Origin: Oreohelix idahoensis
Taxonomy: Eukaryota > Mollusca > Gastropoda > Stylommatophora > Oreohelicidae
Direction of reading: 5' to 3'
Assembly (NCBI GenBank): GCA_024509875.1
Contig: JAMPIV010012221.1
Coordinates: 372,001 to 436,000 of the forward strand
DNA: 64,000 nt
Position numbers and translations under genes: made by a program. Shown here piece after piece: positions 1 to 10,996 of the stretch (its first letter is position 1; each line of letters starts with the position of its first letter). A model generated the notes under the pieces. It was not told the DNA's origin, ran no database searches, and worked only from the letters and a program-made list of their open reading frames with translations.

Positions 1-2
1 GC

Positions 3-1457
3 TTAAAGTTATCTCAGGGACTTCGTGGGGCAGCTTATGAAGTTTTTGCAAAAATGAGCAGAGGTGATCAGGAAAATTATGACATGCTAAAGCAGGCTCT
101 TTTGTTAAGGTATGAAAAGAATGCAGAATTCTATAGAAAAAAATTTAGGAATGCTAAACTACTGTCAGGTGAAACCTATCACCAGTTCTCTGCACGAATA
201 GAGACATACTTGGAGAAATGGACTTCTCTGGGGAAAACCCAAGATCTTAAGGAAATGGTCCTTATAGAGCAACTAAGAGAGTCCATGGCTCCAGACCTGA
301 GAAAGTTTCTCATGGAACAAGGTGCAGAGAGGCTGGGTGAGTTGCTAAATGTTGCTGAAAGGTATCAAGCAGCTCAAGCAGAGGTAACAGGTAATAAAAA
401 GAAACAGGTGGATAACTTCAGGGCACCACAGAACTTTAATAAATTTGATCCTAGGGATCAAAATAAAGGTAAGCACCAATTTGATAGGCCACGGTATGAC
501 AATAAAAATAAATTCCCACAATTCGATGAAAGGAAATATGATGAAAGAAAATCTTTCAACCAAGGAAAAAGGTGGTGTAAAAATTGTCAGATGGACAATC
601 ATGACACTGACCGTTGCAGAAGGAAACCTGTGTATATGGCAACCCTTCAGGTCAGGTCGACCTCAAGACAGGAGGAGGATATTATGTTGGATACCACTCC
701 AGAAGAGATGAGGAAGGCACAGGCTGGGGATAAAACACTCAAGCCTTGTTTCAGAAAATTGTCAACTTGTCATACAACTCCAGGCAAGGGAGATTTTTAC
801 ATGAAAAACAAGTTGATGTATAGGAAGGCCGGAACTAGATCCCATGGTCACGGACAGCTGGTTCTTCCAAAAAGATACAGGACAGAATTAATAAGGAGCC
901 TACATGTGAAACCAGATGGGGACCATGAGAAGATAGGTACCATCATTCAAAAGGTGGCTCACAATTATTATTGGCCCAAAGCAAGATGGGACATTGAGAA
1001 TTTTGTAGAAAGGTGTAGCATAGCACATGAGGGAACACCCACAAGTGGGAACATGGATCAGGACCTGGACACGCCATGGGGCAAAATCAGGCCTGACAAT
1101 AAAAAGAGAAATAGATTTGATAAAGTGGACCAAATGGAATGGGAAGCCCCTTTTCACGGACAAGCTTCACTTAACTGTTTTACAATGGCCACTATGCGGA
1201 GAGTGCAAAAGGATGTCTTACCCCAGGATAAGCCGAAAATCCCTCAATCGGACTTAAACCAACTGGAGGAAGAAGATGTAGAGAGGAAATCTCTCATCAA
1301 GAATTTTAAGAGGGGAGACAGCCCCAAAAGAATTGGTAGCGGTCGTTTTGTGAATGATAATTCTGGAAGGAAAAATCATCACTATAAAGCTTCAAGTGGA
1401 AGAGACCATACCGGTGCATGGACAAATAGGTCCACACAATTAAAGGTCCATATGTAG
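3..1457 (+). pseudogene. gag: Element A Gag with CCHC knuckle fused to integrase N-terminal remnant (no protease)
   Basis: The frame is open from the window edge. It encodes the capsid C-terminal half, with the SCAN-like block running from about YHQFSARIETYLEKW to the LLNVAERYQAAQ helix. A single CX2CX4HX4C zinc knuckle follows (about 570-620). In E and F a protease with a DTG motif comes next; here the knuckle joins directly to ATLQVRST, which matches the residues just after the protease in E and F. An integrase zinc-binding-like stretch (about 895-1040) has lost the second CPEC cysteine. From about 1040 to 1440 the sequence diverges from the E and F integrase core and shows no D,D35E triad. 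The frame stops at TAG 1455. Nucleocapsid and particle assembly may be retained; processing and integration functions are not encoded. Confidence 0.85.
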
Positions 1458-1459
1458 CT

Positions 1460-3358
1460 TTGTTAAGAACGTGGACTGATGAAAAGGCAGAGGAAAACAT
1501 TACATCTTCATACCAATATGTGAATGAGCTGACCACTCGGTTGAAAACTGGCTGGAAACTTGCCAATGAAAATTTGAAACAAGCCAGGAAGAAACATGCT
1601 GCCTATTATAACAGGAAGGCGAAAGACAGAAATTTGGCTGTGGGAGAGAAGGTACTGCTTCTTTTGCCCGGGAGTCAGAATAAGTTACAAATTGGATGGC
1701 AGGGTCCATATACAGTTCTAGAGAAGGTGTCTAGAACAAATTATAAGATAGATAAGAAGGGGAAAGAAAAAATCTATCATGTGAATCTCCTGAAGAAATA
1801 TTTGGAAAGAGAACATCAGGAAGAGACACACTTGTTGACCTTGTCCATCGCCATGGAGATGAAAAAGGAACCACTTTCATCATTTGAATATCCATTACAC
1901 CCCTGTGAGACAGCAGCACAGGTGAAAATCAGTACACATTTAACGAAAACTCAGAAAGAGAGAGTGCAACAGGTTCTAAATAATCATGCAGAGGTGTTAA
2001 CAGACCGACCAGGGCATACAAACCTATTGGAATATGATATGAAACTCATAGACTCCACTCCTGTCTGTATGAAACCATATTCGATTCCGTTTGCTAAGGA
2101 AAAAGCTTTGAAGGAAGAGATAGACTATCTATTGAAGGAAGGAATTATTTCGCACAGTGAGTCTTCGTATAGTTCCGGTGTTGTACTTTTAAGGAAGCCC
2201 TCTGGAGAACATAGACTCTGTATAGATTACAGGAGACTGAATGCTATTACAGAAGGACAGGTGGATCCATTGCCGGATACAAATCAGCTGTTTGCCAGAC
2301 TAAATAAAGCTAAATATTTCTCAAAAGTGGATCTGAGTAAAGGATACTATCAGATTCCAGTAAAGCCTGAGGTTAGACCATACCTAGCTTTTAGTACCTC
2401 AGAAGGACACTATGAGTTTAATAGATTGCCATTTGGATTGAAGAATGCGCCTAGTGTCTTCTCTAGAATGATGAGAAAATTATTGGATCCTCTGAATAAT
2501 CCCTGTATAACAAATTTTATGGATGATATCCTTATAGCAACAGAAACATTTGAGGAACACATTGACTCTCTGAACATGCTGTTTACTCGACTTAGGGAGG
2601 CAAATTTAACAGCCCGACCAACCAAATGTTGCGTTGGATGTAAAGAATTGGAATTTTTGGGACACACAGTTTATCAGGGAAACATGACCCCTGACCCAAA
2701 GAATTTAGAGAAACTACAGAAAGCCCCGAGACCACAAACCAAGAAGGACGTGAGATCCTTTGTCTCATTATGTGGTTTCTACCAGAAGTATATCAAAAAC
2801 TTTAATTCCATATGTGCACCTTTAACGGAATTGACACGTAAAGGACTTCCAGATCGCATTACATGGACACCACAATGTGAAATGACTTACCAAGAATTGA
2901 AGGAAAAGCTCACAAGTAAACCCATTTTGAAATTACCTGACTTAAGTCAAGAATTCATAGTAAGGACGGATGCAAGTAATATTGGGTTAGGTGCAACTTT
3001 ACTACAGAAATCAGATGCATTGGATGGGGAATTAAGCCCAGTGGCATATGCTAGCAGAAAGTTGAATAAAGCTGAAATCAACTACTCAACTAGCGAAAAA
3101 GAATGTCTTGCAGTAATATGGGCAATAAAGAAATTCAATATTTATCTATATGGGAAGGCATTTAAGTTGCAAACTGACCACAAACCTTTATCGTTTTTAG
3201 CACAGGCTAAGCATGAGAACTCTAGGTTACTCCGATGGTCTTTGCTTCTGGCTCCATATAATTTTAGCATTGAATATATATCTGGAAAAACCAATCTGGG
3301 AGCGGATTTTTTAAGCCGCCATCCGTGTGATGAGAATCACCGTAAACCCCAGAAATAA
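1460..3358 (+). CDS. pol: Element A integrase C-terminus + reverse transcriptase + RNase H
   Basis: An uninterrupted 632-codon frame starts in the -1 frame relative to the preceding Gag frame; its first codon here is TTG, so translation probably enters from upstream rather than starting here. Residues 1-120 are the integrase tail with a GPY/F-type module (GWQGPYTVLEKV). RT follows, with LRKPSGEHRLCIDYRRLN, a DLSKGYYQIP motif, LPFGLKNAP and the catalytic FMDD at residues 353-356. RNase H comes last, with Asp in RTDAS (about 504), Glu in TSEKEC, Asp in QTDHKPL and a terminal Asp in GADFLSR. All RT and RNase H active-site residues are present. Integrase preceding RT is the Gmr1-type order. The protein is more than 97% similar to its counterpart in C by eye. 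Confidence 0.92.
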   Translation: MLRTWTDEKAEENITSSYQYVNELTTRLKTGWKLANENLKQARKKHAAYYNRKAKDRNLAVGEKVLLLLPGSQNKLQIGWQGPYTVLEKVSRTNYKIDKKGKEKIYHVNLLKKYLEREHQEETHLLTLSIAMEMKKEPLSSFEYPLHPCETAAQVKISTHLTKTQKERVQQVLNNHAEVLTDRPGHTNLLEYDMKLIDSTPVCMKPYSIPFAKEKALKEEIDYLLKEGIISHSESSYSSGVVLLRKPSGEHRLCIDYRRLNAITEGQVDPLPDTNQLFARLNKAKYFSKVDLSKGYYQIPVKPEVRPYLAFSTSEGHYEFNRLPFGLKNAPSVFSRMMRKLLDPLNNPCITNFMDDILIATETFEEHIDSLNMLFTRLREANLTARPTKCCVGCKELEFLGHTVYQGNMTPDPKNLEKLQKAPRPQTKKDVRSFVSLCGFYQKYIKNFNSICAPLTELTRKGLPDRITWTPQCEMTYQELKEKLTSKPILKLPDLSQEFIVRTDASNIGLGATLLQKSDALDGELSPVAYASRKLNKAEINYSTSEKECLAVIWAIKKFNIYLYGKAFKLQTDHKPLSFLAQAKHENSRLLRWSLLLAPYNFSIEYISGKTNLGADFLSRHPCDENHRKPQK

Positions 3359-3414
3359 TAATAAATTTCTCTATGTGTATATAGAATAAAGGACTGACAT
3401 ATAATGTCTGTTTT

Positions 3415-3425
3415 AAGAGGGGAGG
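3415..3425 (+). promoter_or_regulatory. Polypurine tract of element A
   Basis: The run aagaggggagg directly abuts the TGTC start of the 3' LTR. This is the position expected for the plus-strand primer. The same run precedes the 3' LTR of C, and E has it with the last base changed to A. Confidence 0.8.
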
Positions 3426-5819
3426 TGTCATGAAATATTCTAATCCACATATATAAATTATTAGGTAAATATGAAGCCTAACAAATAAAATTAATAAAGA
3501 GAAGAGCAATGGTAAAATAACAGTGCTGTCTCAAAGAATGTACTCGAAATCCCCCTTGTTTTCTGCTTCGTCTGCAAATTGTAACGCTTTCACGTTGATA
3601 TAAAAGCTTACTGTATTATTACCCGCCTTCTTCAATGAAACGTGTGCTGCATTTCTAAGAAAAACATTGAGAGACTGCGTAATGACCTAAATTAATCCTA
3701 ACATTAATTATATTACGTTACCAAAACGAACGAACAGATGGACAAAAGGATGGCGAGAGGGGAGGGCTGAAAATCAGGAACGCGTGCAACACGCGACGCG
3801 CGATATACAAATGCTGGCATCACGCGTGTAAGTCTACAAGCACTAACTTTTTTTCAGACGGACAGTGATAAAATACACTACCCTTTCCCAGAGTTAGGTT
3901 TATAAATCATAACAGACTCTTATTAGAAAAGATAACAATAGATGGGTTTACGTTTGAACACATAACAGTACCCAGACAGCACATCTTCGAAACAGGAGGT
4001 AGAAGAAATTGCATATTTTGAACGCAGCCACGTAGCTCCTTTAAATTAGTATTTTTGGGTTCCTTAGGGCTTGCTGACAAATAATATGTAAAACGTTACG
4101 CAAATAGTCCAGGAATTAATAAATTATACCCAAAATAAAATATTGGGGGTGCCTGACAGCATAAAATCATTTCTGCTCATAAGATTTTTTTTTTTATGTG
4201 TTTGAAAAAAATTTACGTTACAGAAATAGCCTACCATGTAAACTTCAAATTGATTGGAGCGCAACAAATGAAAGCCTAACCACGATTGGTCGGGCTATAA
4301 ATACTATCTTGGTTGTTAGGGGAAACGGGGAAAGGTAACATTTTTTCAAACACTTGTCGAAACGGGGCTCATTGGTCAGACTCGCTGATATACACACTTG
4401 GGAGCGTTAGTTCGAAACCACTTGTAAAAATAGCTTGATAAAGCATCAGTGCGTTGAAGCCAGCATATATTTGGCTCAATAAAAGCCTGGAACATAGGCA
4501 GATGGAAGTTTGTGCCAGAATTCATTGCTAATCAACGTATCTGTGTTATTCGTATGAATTGTGGTAAGCTTGAACCATTTAATATCTTTTAATGAAAATT
4601 GAATGTGAATTGTTGATTTATGCCTGTATATATATGTGTAGTTCAGTGGCAAACGTGAGGTAAAGCCTAAAATGCTCCAGCCTGAACAGAGGGTGTCGGA
4701 GAGAAGTAAAACGGCATGGAATGGCCAAACAGTACACTGACACCTGGATGATTGACTAGAAAGAAATAATGCTGGAAGTGCAGAGGCGTAGTAACCATTA
4801 AGAAGGGTAATGCTGGTATAAAGTATTTCAGATGAAGCTGACTGTTGGCCTAACGCTCTGAACGCAATGTTTGTGATGTATTGTGATCAGTGTAAAAGAG
4901 AATATAAATTAGTTATGAAGTAGAAGGTACATCCTTCTTGATTTCAGGGACAGTGGTCTTGATGGTACTGAGCAGCATCTGGTCAGAGATTTGCTGAATC
5001 CAGAGTCGGACAGCATACTCCTTGGTCTTTTTAGCTATCAGTGAGGTGTCTCCTGAGCCCAGAGGAGAATTCGAGCAGAGGAGTCCTTTCCTGCCGCCAT
5101 CACTCAAGATAAGCAGAGTTGGCCAGCTGAGCTCAACATTATGTCCCCTCATCTTGAAATAACTTTATAAAAATACTATTCAGAGGGGAATTTACTTGTC
5201 TTAAAATCAGGAACTGTGAACATCTCCAATAATAGTCCCTAAAGACAAACTATTGAAGTCATGATGACAAATACCAACAGAGCTTGAACAAAACAAAACC
5301 AGTATTACCTCATTTCACTACTACACAACTGACACACATAGAACATTTGTACTAATATATGTCACTACAATATTCATATTAAATACATTCTGTACATAAC
5401 TTGTAATTTAAATTGATTGTGATTCCTGGTTCCCTTGTAGTTGAATCAGGACACATATTCATTCATGCCAGTAATGAATACATATTGTTATTCGAAAGTT
5501 TATCAGTGACTCTTTTAAGATATCTTTGTAGAGTGTTATATGTATGTGAGTGTCACAGTGTTGTCAAGAGTAGTGGATTAAATTAAATTGTTTATCTGTC
5601 TGTTGTTGTGACTTACACTTCACCATACTCATACCCTAGACACATAACGTAGCATCACACTATTCCAGAATAATTCTGACTGAGATATATATAGATATGT
5701 GGTAGCAAGTAAGGTTATCTATAATACACTACTCTTAATAGATATAGATACCTTCACAGCTGATCTCAGTCAGTACACTAAGTTCCCTATAAGTATTTAT
5801 AACATCCCACTTCACCACA
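3426..5819 (+). repeat. 3' LTR of element A (about 2.4 kb)
   Basis: It begins TGTCATGAAATATTC and ends CACTTCACCACA, the same boundaries as the other LTRs in the window. Inside are a TATA-like ctataaata near 4295, an AATAAA-type signal (caataaaagcctgg) near 4480, and an antisense open frame at 4913-5152. It has diverged visibly from the LTRs of C and E, with substitutions and small indels, so the copy is older or belongs to a different LTR lineage. Confidence 0.88.
4913..5152 (-). other. Antisense open frame inside LTR (79 codons)
   Basis: The frame is open against the element's direction in the U5 part of the LTR. Equivalent frames of 86-88 codons occur in both LTRs of C and both LTRs of E. 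It contains the shared segments GDTSLIAKKTKEYAVRLWIQ and TIKTTVPE, and its stop is conserved. No domain is recognised. It may be a captured exon or a chance open frame in a young repeat. Confidence 0.4.
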
Positions 5820-7829
5820 TATATATATATAGTTGTATTGTGTACATATATGTCTGAAAGTGATACATTTGTCGACTTCAGTTCTCCTAAAACACTTTCA
5901 TCCGACTCTACGATGGGTTTGGAAGAAATTCTGAGGAAGATGAAATGGTGGGGGTTAGCGGAGGTCGCCGCCTTAAGCTCATACCAGGAGACAGGAAACT
6001 TAAGAGAGATATAATCTTTTATTTCTCACAGTTTTTGGTACCAGTTATCTGAAGTCGACGCTTGACACGTATAACTGAAGGTTCTTGAGCACACTTGGAG
6101 GCAACCTGAGCAGCTACTTCAGCACCGCCAAGAACGAACTGCCACCAAACCAATTGTCTCTTCAAGAGAAGGAACAGTCAAGACTCTACTGAAAACTATC
6201 ACCCAGAAACAACTCTCTGTGACATCTGCGAAGCTAAGTCAAAACTCAGGGCTTCAGTGAATGAACGTCTTTGATAAAATCGCCACTTTTTCAGTTAAAA
6301 CATACACTGATGACACATTTTCTAAAGACCAAAAATTAAATTATTTAACTGTTTACTGATTGAAACATTTTCATTCTCTACTCTTGTTTCAACTATATGT
6401 CTTAAATAAATCTCTTGTTTTATATGTAAATATCATTAGTTGAGTTGATCATTTGGGAGTCTGCATCCGTCTGACTCATTAAAAAAAATACAAAATACAG
6501 TGCTAAACACACAATTAATAATTTAATGAATCAGCTTCAGCTGGTAGCTCATAAAATTCGAGTCAAAACATATTTTCTTACAGAAGTGGGCGGAGAATAC
6601 CAAGTTGGTAATAAATTTAGCTACCTCAATTGTTATATTACCATTCTAAAAATCTCTGTGAGACTCCCTGAAATAGAAGCACCAACCTTCTATTTATAAC
6701 TCTGCCAAGAGAAATCTTGAGTGAAGGGTGATACTTTTAAAAACCCTCTTCCTTTTACTCGAAGTCTGGCCAGTAGTGGTCCACTAATGCTGAGCAGGGG
6801 AGACAACCCGCGACAGCACATGACAGTAGCACATTGTAAACAGCACACGCGCGCATAGTTTATGCAATATTGCTTGTATTAATGTTATCAATTTTATCAT
6901 TAATAAAGAAAACTACCATTTCATGTGGAAAATTAATACAAAATTCATAAAGAACATTGATGATATTAAAATAAAGATACAGAACGCATGGGGAGATGGG
7001 CTTTCATTGCACTGGAAAATATATGGAGATCAAAAGACGTTAGACCCAAAATAAAAATTAGAATTTTCAATCCAAATGCCAACGCGCTCCTCTTGTAACA
7101 CGAACAGCAACAAATACAATAACCAAAGAACATAAACCTCACACATAAATGGAATCCCAGAGAACTGATCTATTATTTTAATTTACGTTTTCACAGTTTT
7201 ATTTCACATCACACAGGGATAGCCATGGAACCAAATGTAATCGTCAAGCATAGACGCGCTAAACTCGAAGTGATTGCTTATTTTCTATGAAGCTTTAAAA
7301 ACAATCTAAGCACTTATTCGAGTCTCCTGTCTGGAAATGGAAATAGCATTTGCAACATAATGTAAAAAGAATTAAAATTTTAAAATAAACTTTTAATGTC
7401 ACATTATATAACATCAAAGATTAGAAAAGATTTGTCCGCTGCATTATTCTATATAGTTAGGAACAGAATCAAAACAAACCACCCCCCCCCCCCCCCCCCT
7501 CCACCCTTTGCCCCTTGTGAACACAAAACTAAAACAGCTCTTGTAAAGGAGAGGTCTCTTTAGGCGGGGAAATAACTGAGATTGCACGATTCAAGGATTA
7601 AGATAATTCCTGATAGATGGAATTAAAAGGTTATTTATGTACGCTATTATACTGACATTCTTTGTGAAAAGTGGCGAATGGATCCACCGGAACGTTGTAT
7701 TTCTCGACATAACGAAGGACGTCTAGTCCTTTATATGTATGTAAAATTTGATACATAAACATGTGACATGTGACTTAGGCGGCTGATTTTGTAGGGTAAT
7801 ACTTCCCCTTTTCTAGAAGAAAGTCTTAA
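5820..7829. other. AT-rich intergenic DNA with a poly-C tract and one small open frame
   Basis: Apart from a 54-codon open frame at 5850-6014 and an 18-base C run at 7482-7499, nothing was recognised here. There are no repeat boundaries, RNA genes or conserved motifs visible by eye. Confidence 0.5.
5850..6014 (+). other. Small open frame of 54 codons, unrecognised
   Basis: An ATG-initiated frame runs to TAA just outside the 3' LTR of element A. The predicted peptide is acidic and serine-rich at its start (MSESDTFVDFSS), then has an amphipathic stretch (GLEEILRKMKWWGLAEVAAL). Composition is more protein-like than the surrounding DNA, but the frame is short and no family is recognised. It could be part of an exon or simply chance. 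Confidence 0.2.
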
Positions 7830-7841
7830 TCTTTTATCTTA
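7830..7841 (+). repeat. Left target-site duplication of the RTE-like LINE
   Basis: The 12-mer tcttttatctta recurs exactly at 10985-10996, immediately outside the two ends of the LINE. Confidence 0.8.
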
Positions 7842-7984
7842 CTTACTTACTTAGTCGTTCCCCTTCTACCGTGAGGTGTAGAGGTTTGGAAGAGAGAGCG
7901 CCAGACTATCCTATCGGCTGTCTTCCTCCTGGCCTGGTTCCATTCTAGTCCTCGGTCCTTCAATCATTGTCTAATGGTGTCCTC

Positions 7985-9747
7985 CTAGCGGACTCTGGGT
8001 CGTCCTGGGGGTCTGGATCCCTGGCTCTTTGTTTCCCATGCTTGTCGTGGTAGCCGATCTTCTCCCATTCTGCAGACATGGCCAAACCATCTTAGTTGGG
8101 GGTGGGATTTTAGGCCTTGACGTATCGTCTGGTTGCGGACCATGTCTCTTCTTGTTACTTCAACCACCTTCCTCAGATACCACATTTCTGAGGTTTGGAT
8201 CTGGCTTTTGTGGGTTGTAGTCATTGCCCATGACTCGCATCCATATGTCAAGACTGGGACATAGGTGGAGCGGTATACAGCCATCTTCGTTTTCTTACCA
8301 ACCTCTCTCTTGCTGAGGAATCCTCGATTTATGGCCTGAAAAAGTCTCCCAGCTGCTGCTTTTCGAGTGGCCAACTCTTCTTTTATGCCTCCCTTTCGGT
8401 CCATAATAGCTCCGAGATATTTAAAGTGGTCGCCCTGCTCCAGGACCTGTTCTCCCTGCTTAATCTGATGTCTTCTTTCTTCTCGTGATATCACCATGGA
8501 TTTTGTTTCAGAGCTGCTTATGACCATCCCTCTCTTCTCCAGCTCTTCCTTCCATACTTGCAGGTTGGATTGCAGATGTGCCTCGGATTTAGCAACCAGG
8601 GCAACATCATCAGCAAATGCCAGCTCTGAAACACAGACCTGTCTCATCTTCCAGAACCCCACTGAATACTTTCTTGTTCTCTCCTTACATGCCTTGATAA
8701 CATCGTCTCCATGAGGAGTATGAAAAGATAAGGTGACAGGATATCACCTTGTCTTACACCAGTGGTGGTCCTGAACTCTTCTGACTTATGGTTTGCTGTC
8801 CTCACATAATTTCTGCAAGACTTGTAGAAACTCTGTATATCATGAATCAGCGGTGATGGAATGTTCTTCCTTGCCAAAAAGTCCGAAAGTTTGCTCAAGG
8901 GGACCCTGTCAAACGCCTTTTCCAGATCTATGAAACAAAGATGGATCTCACTCTTATACTCAAGAGCCTTTTCACCCAGCTGTCTGAGTGTGAAGATTAG
9001 GTCTTGAGTACTTCGGTTTGCTCGGAATCCGCACTGGATCTATTCCAATTGTGGCTCAGCTAGGCGTCTGAGTCTCTGCTCTAGGATTCTAGAGTAGATT
9101 TTACCAGGGACACTGAGAAGGGATATGCCTCTGTGGTTTCCACATTGTCGATTGTCACCTTTTTTGAAAATTGGTGTTATGATGGCAATCTCCCAATCTT
9201 TTGGTACGGTCTTGTTGCACCACGCTGCCTGTAGGACCCTTAAGAGTAATAGGTCACCTGATGCTCCCATGTACTTAACCATTTCTGGTGTTATACCGTC
9301 ATGCCCTGCTGCTTTGCCCATATTTATTTTCTCCTGTGCTGCCTTCAGTTCTTCCATCTTTATGTCATCTTCATCACCATTGGTTTCCTCTTCTGTGCTA
9401 GTGGTTATCATTTCTGATGCTTGACCTTGCTCACCATCAAGTAGTTCTGAGAGATATTCTTTCCATCTTCCCATTACTTCCTTCGGGGCAGTAAGCAATT
9501 TGCCTTACTTGTCCTTTATAAATTTGAGAGGGCATTGTTTTTCCTTCCTCATGTTCTTTAGGATCTTATAGAACAATTTCTGGTTTTCTTGCGCATTGTT
9601 TTCTAGATTTTCTCCAAATTTTTCCCAGGACTTCTGTTTTGCTGCTAGCACCCTATTCTTTGCTTCTGTTCTAAGTATCACATATTCTCTATATTTCTCT
9701 ATTTGTCCTGCTGTGTTTTTAGCTCCTAAGTATTGTTTCCATGCCAT
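7985..9747 (-). pseudogene. LINE reverse transcriptase and C-terminal region, fragmented
   Basis: The RT is spread over four frames. 9505-9747 is the basic linker. 9040-9498 has the fingers (GKAAGHDGITPEMVKY, IITPIFKKGD, NHRGISLL) and ends in TAG at 9038-9040, after which the reading continues as IQCGFR-like codons. 8644-8898 has the TTGVRQGDILSPYLF block. 7985-8662 carries the catalytic FADD, a YLGA motif and the C-terminal WFGHVCRM region. No RNase H follows. The catalytic motifs survive, so decay is moderate, but no continuous protein is encoded. Confidence 0.82.
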
Positions 9748-9869
9748 TTTCTTCTCTCTTATTTTCTATTTGATTTCCTCTGTCCACCAAGGTGTCCTCT
9801 TTCTCTTGTTCCCAAGTCGGACTTCACCACATGCTTCTGCAGCAGCTGTCTTTATAATGTCCTTGAATT

Positions 9870-10925
9870 TCAGCAGAGGGTTTCCAAGTCATCAGGTTGT
9901 TCTTCTGTGTTTCTCACTGCTGCAGCAATAAGCCCCTGATATCTGGTCTTAATTTCTGGCTCTCTAAGCGTGTAGGTCTTAATGCTCATTTCTCCCGTTT
10001 GTTTACTTGGTTTCTTGCGTGATGTTGGGCAGTTCCTAGGCTGAGCAACTCTTTCAGTTGTTCTTTTGATTGTAAGCAGGTAGTGATCACTTCCAGTCTC
10101 TGGCCCCCTCCAGACTCTAGCATCTCGGACATATTTGAATGAGCTCCTCCTAACAATGGCATAGCCGATCACTGACTTCTCATTCTTTGTTGGTTCACAT
10201 CTAGTGTATGCGTGTATGCGCTTATGGGGGAACTTTGTGTTTGTAATAATCAGATTCTGCTCACTGCAGAATCTAAGGAGTCGCTTTCCATTGTCATTGA
10301 GAGTATCTTCTCCATATCTTCCGATAACTCCACCCCATCCAGCATGGTCATTTCCAACTCTGGCATTGAAATCTCCAAGCATGATAATTTTATCTAGGCA
10401 GTCATACACTGTCCTTTGAAGCAGCTCGAAGAATTCCTCCTTGACCTCTGCTCTCTCATCCTTATTTGGCCCATACACAATGACAAGGTTGACTATGGTT
10501 TCTCCTTCTTTTAGTTTTACAACCATAATGCGCTCCGAGACAAAGTTCCATCCCTTGATATTATCTTTCTGGTTTTTGGCCACAATGCAACCCACGCCCC
10601 CTTTAGCTCTTTCAGATGTGGGCACACCACTGTAGAGCAGCGTGTTGCCATCGAGATCCATGACTCCTTGTCCCTTTTTCTTTGTTTCCGTTATAGCCAG
10701 GATTTCTAATTTTGCTTTTCTCATCTCTTCCACCAGCTCCTCTTCTTTCCCATTTATACTTCTTGTGTTCCAAGGTCCATAAGTCGTAGCCCGTTCCAGT
10801 TCGTCGCCTTTAGAATCAGTCCGGTTTTCTCTCTTGTAGTTCGCGTAATCATGTTTTAAAGCAAACAGGTGATTGGCCTGTTGTGCCTTTGCATGGTGGA
10901 GGGGCTGCCTCCTTACGGCCTCCAT
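9870..10925 (-). pseudogene. LINE endonuclease domain (APE type)
   Basis: A 351-codon frame starts at ATG 10925, close to the 5' end of the LINE. It carries the exonuclease/endonuclease/phosphatase motifs: WNTRSINGK near the start, AITETKKKG (catalytic Glu), MLGDFNARVG (Asp and Asn) and GSDHYLLT (terminal Asp-His). This domain nicks the target DNA to prime reverse transcription. The frame ends before the RT; the following codons continue in other frames, so the protein is no longer continuous. Confidence 0.82.
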
Positions 10926-10984
10926 GCAGGCCGCCCTCCTCCTTTTTCAACCGGGCTTGGGACCGGCCTAGGCGGAGTTAATCT

Positions 10985-10996
10985 TCTTTTATCTTA
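10985..10996 (+). repeat. Right target-site duplication of the RTE-like LINE
   Basis: Exact copy of the 12-mer at 7830-7841, placed just beyond the 5' end of the minus-strand LINE. Confidence 0.8.

Larger units (their letters stand above)
1..5819 (+). mobile_element. Element A: non-autonomous Gmr1-like LTR retrotransposon, 5' end outside window
   Basis: The copy enters the window inside Gag and runs through a protease-less Gag/integrase frame, an integrase C-terminus/RT/RNase H frame, a polypurine tract and one complete 3' LTR. It matches element C almost throughout and shares C's deletion of the protease and its replaced integrase core. The 5' LTR and target-site duplication cannot be checked because the left end is missing; the five bases after the LTR are tatat, in a TA-rich stretch. 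A is a sibling of C rather than of E or F. Confidence 0.9.
7842..10984 (-). mobile_element. Near full-length non-LTR retrotransposon (RTE-like), broken
   Basis: The element reads right to left: apurinic-like endonuclease, then RT, then a C-terminal region, ending in a TTAC-type simple tail (ttacttacttactta, 7842-7855). It is flanked by the 12-bp direct repeat tcttttatctta at 7830-7841 and 10985-10996, as expected for target-primed reverse transcription. A length of 3.1 kb with endonuclease plus RT and no RNase H fits the RTE group or a related Vingi-type lineage; the clade needs a tree. The coding frame is broken by several frameshifts and at least one in-frame TAG, so it is inactive. Confidence 0.85.

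Noticed and set aside
900..1163. Minus-strand frames across Gag and Pol of A, C and E
   Set aside because: They mirror the sense coding frame, recur wherever it is conserved and carry no recognisable motif.
3426..5819. An env-like third gene between RNase H and the LTR in A, C or E
   Set aside because: Only about 60 bases separate the end of RNase H from the polypurine tract, leaving no room for an envelope gene.
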